A stretch of DNA of 64,000 nucleotides from an uncultured Sphingobacteriales bacterium (GTDB lineage Bacteria > Bacteroidota > Bacteroidia > Chitinophagales > Chitinophagaceae): assembly GCA_937871285.1 (NCBI GenBank), contig CALMQS010000097.1, forward strand, positions 62,001 to 126,000. The letters are read 5' to 3'. Made by a program: the position numbers and the translations under genes. The notes beneath the pieces were generated by a model that worked only from the letters and a program-made list of their open reading frames with translations, had not been told where the DNA came from and ran no database searches. Below are positions 9,011 to 17,529 of the stretch, in pieces (position 1 is the stretch's first letter; every line of letters starts with the position of its first letter).

Positions 9011-10372
9011 ATGACACAACCATTACCCAACCTGGAACAAACTGTACATGATGCATCCAATCCCAAAGGCGCAGGCCGGTACCGCTGGCGCATTGTGGCG
9101 CTATTGTTTTTTGCTACTACCGTAAATTATATCGACAGGCAGGTGCTGTCGTTCGTAATTGCAGATGATGTATTTAAACGCCAGATGCTTGGCCTGCCCG
9201 CAGGAAGTATATTCTCCCAGCAGAATAATGAAGATTACAATATCATCGTAAGCATGATTGATGCGGCCTTCAAAATAGCTTATGCCCTTGGATTTTTGCT
9301 CATGGGATGGCTCATTGACCGGATAGGCACCAAAAAAGGATATTCGCTGGGCATACTGGTATGGAGTATCGCGGGTTTGTTAACCGGTTTTGTACACACC
9401 GTAATGGGTGTAAGAGCCGTAAGGTTTGTTTTAGGGTTGGGTGAAGCCGCTAATTTTCCGGCGGCCATTAAAACCGTTGCAGAATGGTTTCCCAAAAAAG
9501 AGCGGTCGCATGCCTCGGGCCTGTTTAATGCAGGAACAAACGTGGGAATCATCATTACGGCGCTTACGGTTCCCTTCATTATTCATCACTGGGGATGGCG
9601 GATTGCTTTTATTATAACCGGTATACTGGGCTTTATCCTGCTCATCGTATGGCATTATACTTATACCAGGCCGGAAGAGAACAAGAAGCTTTCGGCAAGG
9701 GAACTCAGCTATATCAATAGCGATAATGAACCTGTTACAAATAAAAAGATTCCCTGGAGACAATTGCTCGGTTACCGGCAAACATGGGTGTTTATAACCG
9801 GGAAATTCCTGGCTGATCCTATCTGGTGGTTTTACCTTACCTGGCTACCCAAATATTTCGTAGACAATACCGGTGGCGACCACGAATTCAGCATCAGTAC
9901 ATTGGGTATTCCCTTCCTGATCATTTATTCTGTTTCCGATGTGGGAAGTATTTTCTTTGGCTGGCTTGCCAGTCGTTTCATGCACAGGGGCTGGTCGGAG
10001 AATAAGGCCCGGAAAACCACTATGCTTATCTGTGCTTTATGCGTGCTTCCTATTGCATTGGCCGCACAAACCCATAGCATGTACCTGATAATAGGGCTGA
10101 TAGCACTGGCAACAGCTGCGCACCAGGGATGGTCGGCCAATATGTATGCCATAGCGGGTAACCTGTTTCCCAAAAACGTAGTGGCTTCGGTAACCGGCAT
10201 CGGAGGAATGGCAGGAGCTGTTGGCGGGGTTATCCTGGCTTTTATTACCGGTTACCTGATCAACTGGTTCGGATACGCTTCCATGTTCATTATAGCCAGC
10301 AGCGCCTATATTTTTGCGCTGCTTATTATTCATCTTATTCTGCCAAAATTGAAACCGGTTGACACCTTATAG
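9011..10372 (+). CDS. exuT: MFS hexuronate transporter
   Basis: 453 residues with about 12 hydrophobic spans. The N-terminal span contains 'TTVNYIDRQVLSF', the hallmark of the anion:cation symporter/ExuT group of MFS proteins; 'GWLIDRIGTKKGY' is the loop 2-3 MFS motif and 'FVLGLGEAANFPAAIKTVAEWFP' is also typical. A hydrophilic insertion between spans 1 and 2 (around residues 55-80) is common in Bacteroidota members. Inner-membrane uptake of glucuronate/galacturonate fits its place after uxaC. It is the last gene of the operon and converges with the DUF4783 gene. Confidence 0.85.
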   Translation: MTQPLPNLEQTVHDASNPKGAGRYRWRIVALLFFATTVNYIDRQVLSFVIADDVFKRQMLGLPAGSIFSQQNNEDYNIIVSMIDAAFKIAYALGFLLMGWLIDRIGTKKGYSLGILVWSIAGLLTGFVHTVMGVRAVRFVLGLGEAANFPAAIKTVAEWFPKKERSHASGLFNAGTNVGIIITALTVPFIIHHWGWRIAFIITGILGFILLIVWHYTYTRPEENKKLSARELSYINSDNEPVTNKKIPWRQLLGYRQTWVFITGKFLADPIWWFYLTWLPKYFVDNTGGDHEFSISTLGIPFLIIYSVSDVGSIFFGWLASRFMHRGWSENKARKTTMLICALCVLPIALAAQTHSMYLIIGLIALATAAHQGWSANMYAIAGNLFPKNVVASVTGIGGMAGAVGGVILAFITGYLINWFGYASMFIIASSAYIFALLIIHLILPKLKPVDTL

Positions 10373-10397
10373 TAATTATATATTACAGGTTCCCCTT

Positions 10398-10447
10398 CTT
10401 TAGTTCGCTAAAGCCGGCAGGAAACGGAGCTTCTGGTATATGCCAGA
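10398..10447. terminator. Weak hairpins between convergent exuT and DUF4783 genes
   Basis: A CTTTAG-TTCG-CTAAAG tetraloop hairpin (10398-10413) and a TCTGG-TATATG-CCAGA hairpin (10432-10447) lie between two convergent genes. There is no strong T-run, so intrinsic termination is uncertain. Confidence 0.3.
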
Positions 10448-10454
10448 TTACCGG

Positions 10455-10859
10455 TTAGTTTTCTTCAAACCTTATCTCCTGGAGCACTTGTTGCCGGGAA
10501 CGGGTTTTCATAAAAATAGTGGTTCTGAATGCCCCGTATTTCGTTTGCAGGTTACCTATACAAAATTCGGAACCGCTGTTGGATCCTTTGTGCACAATAC
10601 GGAAGGCTTTAACGCCGTAGGAATGGAAAAAATCTTTAAGTATGATTTCGGCCTGGCTGCGGCTGTAGGTATTACTTTTGTCGTGAAGGGTGATTTCTAC
10701 TATTTTATCAAAATAACTGGAGAGCTGATTAACGTTGCCGGAATTGATTGCCGTAACCACGTCATCAATGGAAGAGGAATAAGTGGAATCGGAATAATTG
10801 AAGGCAAAGCCTCCTACCATTAAAACAGACAAAAGTATCTTGATAACATAGTTTTTCAT
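10455..10859 (-). CDS. DUF4783 family exported protein
   Basis: 134 residues. The N-terminal hydrophobic stretch (about residues 6-20) looks like a signal peptide. The rest matches the DUF4783 pattern: 'SIDDVVTAINSGNVNQLSSYFDKIVEITL', 'YSRSQAEIILKDFFHSYG' and 'GNLQTKYGAFRTTIFMKT', a small NTF2-like alpha+beta domain. The family is widespread in Bacteroidota and has no established biochemical role. It stands alone, convergent with exuT and divergent from gpmI. Confidence 0.8.
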   Translation of the reverse strand: MKNYVIKILLSVLMVGGFAFNYSDSTYSSSIDDVVTAINSGNVNQLSSYFDKIVEITLHDKSNTYSRSQAEIILKDFFHSYGVKAFRIVHKGSNSGSEFCIGNLQTKYGAFRTTIFMKTRSRQQVLQEIRFEEN

Positions 10860-11042
10860 GGTAAAAAATTCTGTTCAGAAGTATCCCAAAAATGTGCCAG
10901 ATTATGTATAAATGTCTCAAATGTTAAAAAAAATATAATTATTCATGTCATTTGTACCAACCGCCTGTCCTGCCCTGGTTAATGCATTGCATATTTCTCA
11001 TTTTAAAAGCTCCGGTACAAACCCCGGAATTTTCAAATAGCC

Positions 11043-11050
11043 TACTTTTG
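11043..11050 (+). promoter_or_regulatory. -7 box abutting the gpmI start
   Basis: TACTTTTG is a perfect TAnnTTTG and ends 4 nt before the gpmI ATG. Transcription would begin at or next to the ATG, giving a leaderless or nearly leaderless mRNA. No clear -33 box. Confidence 0.5.
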
Positions 11051-11054
11051 CGCT

Positions 11055-12596
11055 ATGAAAAGCAAAAAAGTAATCCTGATCATTATGGATGGCTGGGGCC
11101 TGGGCAAAATAAAATCCAGCGATGCCATTCAAAATGCTAAAACGCCGTTTGTTAGTTCGCTTTACAGCAAATACCCTCATACTACCCTTGTTACCTGCGG
11201 TGAAGCGGTTGGCTTACCCGATGGACAGATGGGTAACAGTGAAGTAGGTCACTTAAATATAGGCGCGGGAAGGGTTGTGTACCAGGAACTGCAACGCATT
11301 AATGTAGCCATCAGAACAGGGGAGCTCAGGAATAATAAAATTTTATTGGATGCCATACACTACGCTAAAACACACAAGAAATCACTGCACCTGTTAGGAC
11401 TGGTAAGTGACGGCGGGGTGCATTCGCACATCAATCACATTAAAGCCATTACAGGCATTTGCCGGGAAGAAAAGCTTAATGATGTGTTTGTTCATGCGTT
11501 TACCGATGGCCGCGATACCGATCCCAAAAGCGGGCTTGGCTTTATTAAAGACCTCCAGCAACATCTTGCTCAAACTACCGGCGAAATAGCCACCGTTACA
11601 GGACGCTATTATGCCATGGACAGAGACAAACGCTGGGAAAGGGTAAAAATAGCTTATGACGCCTTAGTAAACGGCCAGGGGGAGCAAACCGATAACATTG
11701 TTCAGTCTGTAGAAGCTTCTTATACGGCAAATGTTACAGACGAGTTTATCAGGCCTATTATTAAAAGGCAACCGCTTCACGGAAGAGGGCAGATTAAGCC
11801 GGGAGATGCGGTGGTTTGCTTTAATTTCCGGACCGACCGTTGCAGGGAAATTACCGAAGTGCTAACCCAAACCGATATGCCGGAATATAATATGCATACG
11901 CTTCCCCTGGAATATACCACCATGACGGAATACGACAAAACCTATAAAAAGGTGCACGTTATATTTCAGAACGATAACCTTACCTACACTTTAGGAGAAA
12001 TAATAGCCGCTAACGGGCTGAAGCAGATCAGGATCGCGGAAACGGAAAAATACCCGCATGTAACCTTCTTTTTCAGCGGTGGCCGTGAAACGCCTTTTGA
12101 AGGAGAAAAAAGGATCATGGCTCCCTCGCCTAAAGTGGCCACCTACGACCTTAAGCCGGAAATGAGCGCCTACGAGCTTACCGCCTCCCTGCTGCCGGAA
12201 ATTCAAAATGAAACGGCCGATTTTATTTGCCTCAATTTCGCTAACGCAGATATGGTAGGGCATACCGGCGTATGGGAAGCCGTAATTAAAGCGGTGGAAA
12301 CGGTGGATACCTGCGTGGAAAAAATAGTAACTGCAGGACTGGAACATGGTTATGCCATATTTCTTACAGCCGATCATGGCAATGCCGATTATATCATTAA
12401 TGAAGACGGAACACCGAACACGGCACATACTTTAAACCTTGTTCCCTTCTTTATCATTGATAAAAGCTGGAAGGGGAAAATCAGCAGCGGTAAGCTGGGC
12501 GACCTGGCCCCTTCTATTTTACAAATGATGGGGCTGGAAATTCCGGCTCAAATGACAGGTAATGTGCTCATGGAACAGCCGCAGTTGACGCCCTAA
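11055..12596 (+). CDS. gpmI: 2,3-bisphosphoglycerate-independent phosphoglycerate mutase
   Basis: 513 residues, full length for the Mn-dependent, cofactor-independent enzyme that interconverts 3- and 2-phosphoglycerate. 'VILIIMDGWGLG' provides the first metal aspartate. 'DGQMGNSEVGHLNIGAGR' contains the phosphorylated Ser62. 'DGRDTDP', 'TGRYYAMDRDKRWER' and 'FRTDRCREIT' are substrate-binding segments, and 'ADMVGHTG' and 'TADHGNAD' complete the metal site. It is a glycolytic gene transcribed alone. A TAnnTTTG promoter box lies immediately before the start codon. Confidence 0.96.
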   Translation: MKSKKVILIIMDGWGLGKIKSSDAIQNAKTPFVSSLYSKYPHTTLVTCGEAVGLPDGQMGNSEVGHLNIGAGRVVYQELQRINVAIRTGELRNNKILLDAIHYAKTHKKSLHLLGLVSDGGVHSHINHIKAITGICREEKLNDVFVHAFTDGRDTDPKSGLGFIKDLQQHLAQTTGEIATVTGRYYAMDRDKRWERVKIAYDALVNGQGEQTDNIVQSVEASYTANVTDEFIRPIIKRQPLHGRGQIKPGDAVVCFNFRTDRCREITEVLTQTDMPEYNMHTLPLEYTTMTEYDKTYKKVHVIFQNDNLTYTLGEIIAANGLKQIRIAETEKYPHVTFFFSGGRETPFEGEKRIMAPSPKVATYDLKPEMSAYELTASLLPEIQNETADFICLNFANADMVGHTGVWEAVIKAVETVDTCVEKIVTAGLEHGYAIFLTADHGNADYIINEDGTPNTAHTLNLVPFFIIDKSWKGKISSGKLGDLAPSILQMMGLEIPAQMTGNVLMEQPQLTP

Positions 12597-12686
12597 AAGA
12601 GGTTATCAAAAATCAAATTTTTTCTTTCCCGGGCAGCACATTGTATCAAAAAATTGTCTAACTTACGTGAAATCAACATTGATTTC

Positions 12687-13262
12687 ATGACTGAAGAGGC
12701 AATGCTCAAAGGCTGTTTACGGAACCAGGCAGCAGCACAGCAGGAACTATACTACCGCTATAGCCCTAAAATGCTGTCTGTTTGTTACCGTTACGCTAAA
12801 AGCCGTGAGGATGCGGAAGATATGTTGCAGGAAGGCTTTATTAAGATCTTTGGACAGTTAACGCAATTTCAAAACAGGGGCGCATTGGAAGGATGGATCA
12901 GGAAGATCATTGTTCATACCTGTATCAACAACCTGAAAAAAAACAGGAAGTTTACGGAAAGTGTAGATCTGATACATGCTTCAGGTGTGCATATCCGTGA
13001 GGAAAGCGTTCCTTCTATTGTGCAGGCGAAACAGGTGGTGGAATGTATCAGAATGCTGCCGATCGGGTATCGTACCGTACTGAACCTTTACGCCGTGGAA
13101 GGTTATTCGCACCGTGAAATTGCCATGATGCTTGATATTGAAGAGAGCACAAGCCGCTCACAATATACAAGGGCAAAAGCAATGCTGGAAGACATACTCA
13201 TGAAGAAACATATTTTACCGCAGTATGCTTCAAAGTTAGAGCTGGTGGCTGTACACCCTTAA
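12687..13262 (+). CDS. ECF-type RNA polymerase sigma factor
   Basis: About 191 residues with region 2 ('YYRYSPKMLSVCYRYAKSRE', 'DAEDMLQEGFIKIF', 'GALEGWIRKIIVHTCINNLKK') and region 4 ('YRTVLNLYAVEGYSHREIAMML', 'SRSQYTRAKAML'). An in-frame TTG at 12654 would add 11 residues; I prefer ATG 12687 because related proteins open with MTEEE-like sequence. It is followed 68 bp later by a gene for a protein with a cytoplasmic N-terminus, one membrane span and a C-terminal barrel-like domain. This suggests a sigma/membrane-regulator pair, although no classical anti-sigma domain is visible. Confidence 0.9.
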   Translation: MTEEAMLKGCLRNQAAAQQELYYRYSPKMLSVCYRYAKSREDAEDMLQEGFIKIFGQLTQFQNRGALEGWIRKIIVHTCINNLKKNRKFTESVDLIHASGVHIREESVPSIVQAKQVVECIRMLPIGYRTVLNLYAVEGYSHREIAMMLDIEESTSRSQYTRAKAMLEDILMKKHILPQYASKLELVAVHP

Positions 13263-13330
13263 TAAGAAAAGAAAATTTATTATATAAACCAAAGCTACTA
13301 ACCTGTTATTGATATACCAAGGGACTGACT

Positions 13331-14668
13331 ATGGAGAGAAATATTCATATAGATGAATTTGATGAATTCCTGAAGGAGAAGGCTGATCAATACAAGATGT
13401 ATCCATCTGATAAAGTTTGGAACAATATTCAACGGTCTGTTCATCCCAGGAAAAAATGGCCGTACATTTCATTAACATTGTTGCTACTGCTTGGCACTGC
13501 CGTGCTTATTGATTATCACACACACAACCTGGCTTCTGTTAATAAAGTGCTTACTTTCAGCAGTAATCATTTTAAAAATGCTCATCCATCCACAGTTCCG
13601 GGTACTTCTTTAAATGAAACCGGGCTTGCGGCTCTTACTACTCCGGTTATGAACGATGCGGATAAGGCTATTTTTGAACCGGTATTCATACCTGATCCTT
13701 TTACTGAAAAAAAGATACAGGCAGTAAAGCCATCCCTTCACCATAATGACGACAACAATAGTGACGACAATAGCTATGCGGATGAAGAAGACCTTGAAAT
13801 AACAGGTTCCGGGAAGCTACCGGATCATATAAGCACAGCGGGCATAGCCAAACCAAAATTTGACAAAACCGCGGATGAAGAAGATAAAGACAAAGAGATC
13901 AGGAAAGTGTTATGGGGTGGTGAGGCATTCAAAAAGTCAAAGTTCGAATGGCAACTGTTCTTCTCCCCTACGGTAAGCTACAGAAAACTTACCAGCGGCA
14001 TTACTGAAGTTACCGATGTGTTTAAGGGCGTACCTTACAGCACTACTCAAAAAAGCACTTCAGTAAATAACTTAGTTACACATAAGCCTGCCGTTGGCGC
14101 CGAAGTTGGGGCTAATGTTATTTACAAGCTAACCAATAATTTTGTATTAAGAGCGGGGCTGCAATTAAATTATTCCAGGTACCAGCTCAGGGCTTACGCT
14201 GCCAAGCCTGAACAAACTACGCTTGCTGTTGTTTCCAATCCCTTAGGCACAGACTCTATTAATGTTATCTCTACTTTACAGAATTTCAGCGGCAACGGAT
14301 CCTCCTGGTTCAATAACGAATATTTCCAGGTGTCTTTGCCGGTTGGCTTTGAATGGGGTGTACTGGGCAATTCAACTTTAAAATGGAATATCGCTGCCAG
14401 CGCTCAGCCGGTATATAATTTTGCCAACAATGTTTACCTGCTTTCCACCGATTTCAAGCGGTATGGCCAGGATCCTTCGCTTATACGGAAATGGAATATT
14501 AATGCCGGCGTAGAAACCTATGTATCGTATAATATGGGATCATTTAAATGGCAGGCAGGTCCTCAGCTGAGGTACCAGCTAATGTCGAGCTATAAAAACG
14601 AATACCCGGTTAAAGAATACTTAGTTGATTTCGGATTTAAGATCGGCGTAACAAAAACCATACGATAA
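13331..14668 (+). CDS. Membrane-anchored protein with C-terminal outer-membrane beta-barrel-like domain
   Basis: 445 residues. Residues 1-48 are charged and presumably cytoplasmic ('IHIDEFDEFLKEKADQYKM', 'KVWNNIQRSVHPRKKW'). One membrane span follows (about 49-64), then an acidic linker rich in Asp/Asn/Glu (about 135-190). The C-terminal region of about 250 residues has alternating aromatic strands ('WQLFFSPTVSYRKL', 'FVLRAGLQLNYSRY', 'GVETYVSYNMG', 'VDFGFKIGVTKTIR' at the end) like porin-family barrels. An inner-membrane anchor joined to a barrel-like domain is odd. Its position after an ECF sigma gene suggests a regulatory role for the N-terminus. The function is unknown. Confidence 0.75.
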   Translation: MERNIHIDEFDEFLKEKADQYKMYPSDKVWNNIQRSVHPRKKWPYISLTLLLLLGTAVLIDYHTHNLASVNKVLTFSSNHFKNAHPSTVPGTSLNETGLAALTTPVMNDADKAIFEPVFIPDPFTEKKIQAVKPSLHHNDDNNSDDNSYADEEDLEITGSGKLPDHISTAGIAKPKFDKTADEEDKDKEIRKVLWGGEAFKKSKFEWQLFFSPTVSYRKLTSGITEVTDVFKGVPYSTTQKSTSVNNLVTHKPAVGAEVGANVIYKLTNNFVLRAGLQLNYSRYQLRAYAAKPEQTTLAVVSNPLGTDSINVISTLQNFSGNGSSWFNNEYFQVSLPVGFEWGVLGNSTLKWNIAASAQPVYNFANNVYLLSTDFKRYGQDPSLIRKWNINAGVETYVSYNMGSFKWQAGPQLRYQLMSSYKNEYPVKEYLVDFGFKIGVTKTIR

Positions 14669-14766
14669 GCGCTTTTTACACGCTGCATACCATACGGCTA
14701 TTCCGCTTCTTCAAAAACCTGTTCCACTCCGGTTTATCCAATCATTTGTTTCATTATTTTTAGCAG

Positions 14767-15351
14767 ATGAAAAAACAACTGCTCATTTTCCTTATAGCAT
14801 TACCCTGTGTGCTTTGCAACTGCAGGAATAACACTACTGCGTCATCCGGCACAAAAGAAGATAATACCGTAGAAGCATTTTATCCTATCGGTAATTTTAT
14901 ACGCAGCCAGCTTATATACATTGATTCCATGCCACTGGCCGTTTTAAAATACACAACCATCAATCATGTTACAGACACTTCTATTGTAGACAAAAAAAAC
15001 TTTAAAGCTATCGCGGCAACATTTATGACACCGGATATCGGCTCACCCGAACTAAAACCTCAATATGAGGAAACTTCCTTTATTGATGCCACACTGGGAA
15101 CAATAACACTCACCTATGCCCCCAACAATGAAAAGGCCGTTATCCGGAAAGCGGATATTTTACTGAAGCAGGAAAACACCGGGGTAAAAACCATTTACAT
15201 AGAAAAAAGCTTCCCGGGCATAGATAGCACAGTAACCCAAAAAATGCTGTGGACCGCTAACCGCGGCTGCCAGATTACCACACTTGTACAAAAAAAAGAT
15301 CAACCGGAAGCGGTTACGCTTGAACGGTACGTGTGGGATGACAGGGATTAA
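14767..15351 (+). CDS. Hypothetical lipoprotein
   Basis: 194 residues. The N-terminus MKKQLLIFLIALPCVLCNC is a lipoprotein signal with several candidate lipobox cysteines, followed by a polar Asn/Thr/Ser linker. The remainder is a compact beta-rich domain ('LIYIDSMPLAVLKYTTINH', 'TLGTITLTYAPNNEKAVIRKADILLKQ', 'KSFPGIDSTVTQKMLWTANRGCQITTL') of a type common in Chitinophagaceae lipoproteins, with no function I can assign. It lies between the sigma/barrel pair and uvrC and is preceded by a TATTTTTA promoter-like stretch. Confidence 0.7.
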   Translation: MKKQLLIFLIALPCVLCNCRNNTTASSGTKEDNTVEAFYPIGNFIRSQLIYIDSMPLAVLKYTTINHVTDTSIVDKKNFKAIAATFMTPDIGSPELKPQYEETSFIDATLGTITLTYAPNNEKAVIRKADILLKQENTGVKTIYIEKSFPGIDSTVTQKMLWTANRGCQITTLVQKKDQPEAVTLERYVWDDRD

Positions 15352-15384
15352 CCCCCCGTAAACCGCTGTCATTGATAATTCAAC

Positions 15385-15392
15385 TAATTTTG
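15385..15392 (+). promoter_or_regulatory. -7 box for uvrC
   Basis: TAATTTTG, a perfect TAnnTTTG, ends 13 nt before the uvrC ATG, predicting a leader of only about 7 nt. Confidence 0.5.
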
Positions 15393-15405
15393 CATCTGAA
15401 TTACT

Positions 15406-17217
15406 ATGACTACAGCATCCTTTCAGCAAATTGTGCATACGATACCCCTACAGCCGGGCATTTACAAATACTATAATGAAGAACATGAATTGCTGTATGT
15501 AGGCAAGGCTAAAAATCTAAAAAAAAGAATCAGTTCCTACTTCAATAAAAACCTCTCCAGCTATAAAACACATGAGCTGGTTCAGCGGATACATGGAATA
15601 GAGTTTACCATTGTAGATTCGGAGCAGGATGCTTTTTTGCTGGAAAACAGCCTCATCAAACAGTTTCGGCCAAAATATAATATCCAGCTAAAGGACGATA
15701 AAACCTTTCCTTATATTGTTATAAAGAACGAACATTTCCCCCGTGTTTTTCTTACCCGCAGAAAGATCAGTGACGGATCGGAATACCTGGGACCCTATAC
15801 TTCCGTAGGAAAAGTGAGGGAACTGCTGGATTTTATCAGGCAAAACATACCCCTGCGCAACTGTAAGCTTAATCTTACCCCGCAGAATATACAGAAGAAA
15901 AAATTCAAGGTTTGCCTTGAATATCACTTAGGTAACTGCAAAGGCCCATGTGAAGGATTGCAAACAGCAGAAGATTACAAAGAAGGCTTATTACAGATAA
16001 AGAACCTGCTAAAAGGCAATTTGTCGCCGGTGATCAGCAGGTTCAGTGAAGAAATGAAGATGCTTTCGGAAAATATGGAATTTGAAAAAGCTGAAATGGT
16101 GAGAAAAAAGATTGAGCATTTGCAGCAATACCGGTCAAAATCAACCATAGTAAACAATAAGCTGGGTACTATGGATGTGTTTTCTATTTTAGAAGAAGGG
16201 AAAATTGCCTATGTAAACTACCTGATGGTGGAAAACGGCACTATTGTACAAACCAAAACCATTACCCTCGAAAAAAAGTTAGACGAAACGGCAACAGATG
16301 TGCTCGAATTTGCTATCGCTGAACTAAGGGATACCTTTAACAGCAATGCCCCGGAAATGATTGTGCCCTTTCCCATACATTATCCGCAGGAAGGCATTAT
16401 CGTTACTGCGCCAAAGGCGGGAGACAAGAAAAAATTGTTAGACCTCTCACAAAAAAACGTCAATTACTTCCAGGAAGAGTTAAAAAAAAGAAAGATGCTC
16501 CAACTGGAAGGAAAAACAGATGCAGAGAAGAAAGCCATACTTTACCAGGTACAGAAGGATCTGCTTTTGCCCGAATTACCGGAACATATTGAATGTTTTG
16601 ATAACTCTAACTTCCAGGGAAGCTTTCCGGTTTCGGCAATGGTGTGCTTTAAAATGGGTATACCCAGCAAGAAAGATTACCGTCATTTTAATGTAAAAAC
16701 AGTTGAAGGGATCAATGATTTTGCTACTATGAAAGAAGCCGTGCACCGGCGGTATAAAAGGCTCGTTGCCGAAGAGGAGCCGCTTCCGCAACTGGTGATT
16801 ATAGACGGTGGCAAGGGACAGCTAAGCGCTGCGCTTGAAGCCATTAACGAATTGAACCTGAATGGGAAAATGACGGTGATAGGATTGGCTAAAAATGAAG
16901 AAGAAGTATTCTTCAGCGGTGACAGGCAGTCGGTAAAGTTAGACTGGGGGAGCGACAGCTTAAAATTGCTAAGGCAGATCAGGGATGAGGTGCACCGGTT
17001 TGGCATTACCTTCCACCGTAAAAAGCGGAGCCAGGGAACTTTTAAAAATGAGCTGGAGATGATACCTGGTATTGGCAAGACTACTACAGACCTGTTGCTG
17101 AAAACATTCAGGTCGGTTAAAAATATAGAACATGCGCCTCCCGAAAACCTGATACCCCTTATTGGCAACGCTAAAGCACAACTTATCAGTGATCATTTCA
17201 AAAAAAAGGGAAAATAA
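15406..17217 (+). CDS. uvrC: Excinuclease ABC subunit C
   Basis: 603 residues, full length. The N-terminal GIY-YIG nuclease domain ('GIYKYYNEEHELLYVGKAKNL') makes the 3' incision. A Cys-containing linker ('CKLNLTPQNIQKKKFKVC', 'CKGPC') follows, then a UVR domain that contacts UvrB ('MEFEKAEMVRKKIEHLQ'). The RNase H-like domain makes the 5' incision ('IECFDNSNFQG', 'LVIIDGGKGQLSAAL'), and helix-hairpin-helix motifs ('MIPGIGKTTTDLLLKTF') end the protein. It is monocistronic, with its own -7 box upstream and a terminator at 17243. Confidence 0.96.
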   Translation: MTTASFQQIVHTIPLQPGIYKYYNEEHELLYVGKAKNLKKRISSYFNKNLSSYKTHELVQRIHGIEFTIVDSEQDAFLLENSLIKQFRPKYNIQLKDDKTFPYIVIKNEHFPRVFLTRRKISDGSEYLGPYTSVGKVRELLDFIRQNIPLRNCKLNLTPQNIQKKKFKVCLEYHLGNCKGPCEGLQTAEDYKEGLLQIKNLLKGNLSPVISRFSEEMKMLSENMEFEKAEMVRKKIEHLQQYRSKSTIVNNKLGTMDVFSILEEGKIAYVNYLMVENGTIVQTKTITLEKKLDETATDVLEFAIAELRDTFNSNAPEMIVPFPIHYPQEGIIVTAPKAGDKKKLLDLSQKNVNYFQEELKKRKMLQLEGKTDAEKKAILYQVQKDLLLPELPEHIECFDNSNFQGSFPVSAMVCFKMGIPSKKDYRHFNVKTVEGINDFATMKEAVHRRYKRLVAEEEPLPQLVIIDGGKGQLSAALEAINELNLNGKMTVIGLAKNEEEVFFSGDRQSVKLDWGSDSLKLLRQIRDEVHRFGITFHRKKRSQGTFKNELEMIPGIGKTTTDLLLKTFRSVKNIEHAPPENLIPLIGNAKAQLISDHFKKKGK

Positions 17218-17242
17218 ACCTATTGCCCGTTCAAAATAAAAA

Positions 17243-17273
17243 GGGGCCAGGATAGATATCCAGCCCCGTTTTT
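17243..17273 (+). terminator. uvrC terminator
   Basis: GGGGC...GCCCC stem with an inner GGAT/ATCC pairing, followed by G and five T residues, 26 bp after the uvrC stop. The 5' side carries an A-run, so it may also act on the opposite strand. Confidence 0.7.
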
Positions 17274-17484
17274 AAAATCCAATATCCTATGAAAAACCGA
17301 GGTAAAGATACTGTAGCAGGTTCACATTGCAATACCCAAATATGGGTATTTTTATCAGATCCGGGTTAGCCATTTTTTACATAACCACCCGCTTTGTGTA
17401 ATAACGTGAACAGGCGGCCAGACGCTCCTTTGTTGTGTGCCGACCGCATCCGGCTCCGTTCCGCAAAGCATTAAAAGCAAAAAA

Positions 17485-17504
17485 GGATTACCGGTTGGCA
17501 ATCC
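17485..17504 (-). terminator. gldN terminator
   Basis: GGATTGCC-AACC-GGTAATCC hairpin (one mismatch) on the minus strand followed by six T residues, 26 bp past the gldN stop. It closes the gldKLMN operon. Confidence 0.75.
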
Positions 17505-17529
17505 TTTTTAAGCAAATATGTTTTATGAA

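Larger units (their letters stand above)
17218..17529. other. Intergenic region between convergent uvrC and gldN
   Basis: 312 bp without a gene. It contains a uvrC terminator (17243-17273), a second hairpin ATACCCA-AATA-TGGGTAT followed by TTTTT (17332-17354), and the gldN terminator (17485-17504). I see nothing coding in between. Confidence 0.6.
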
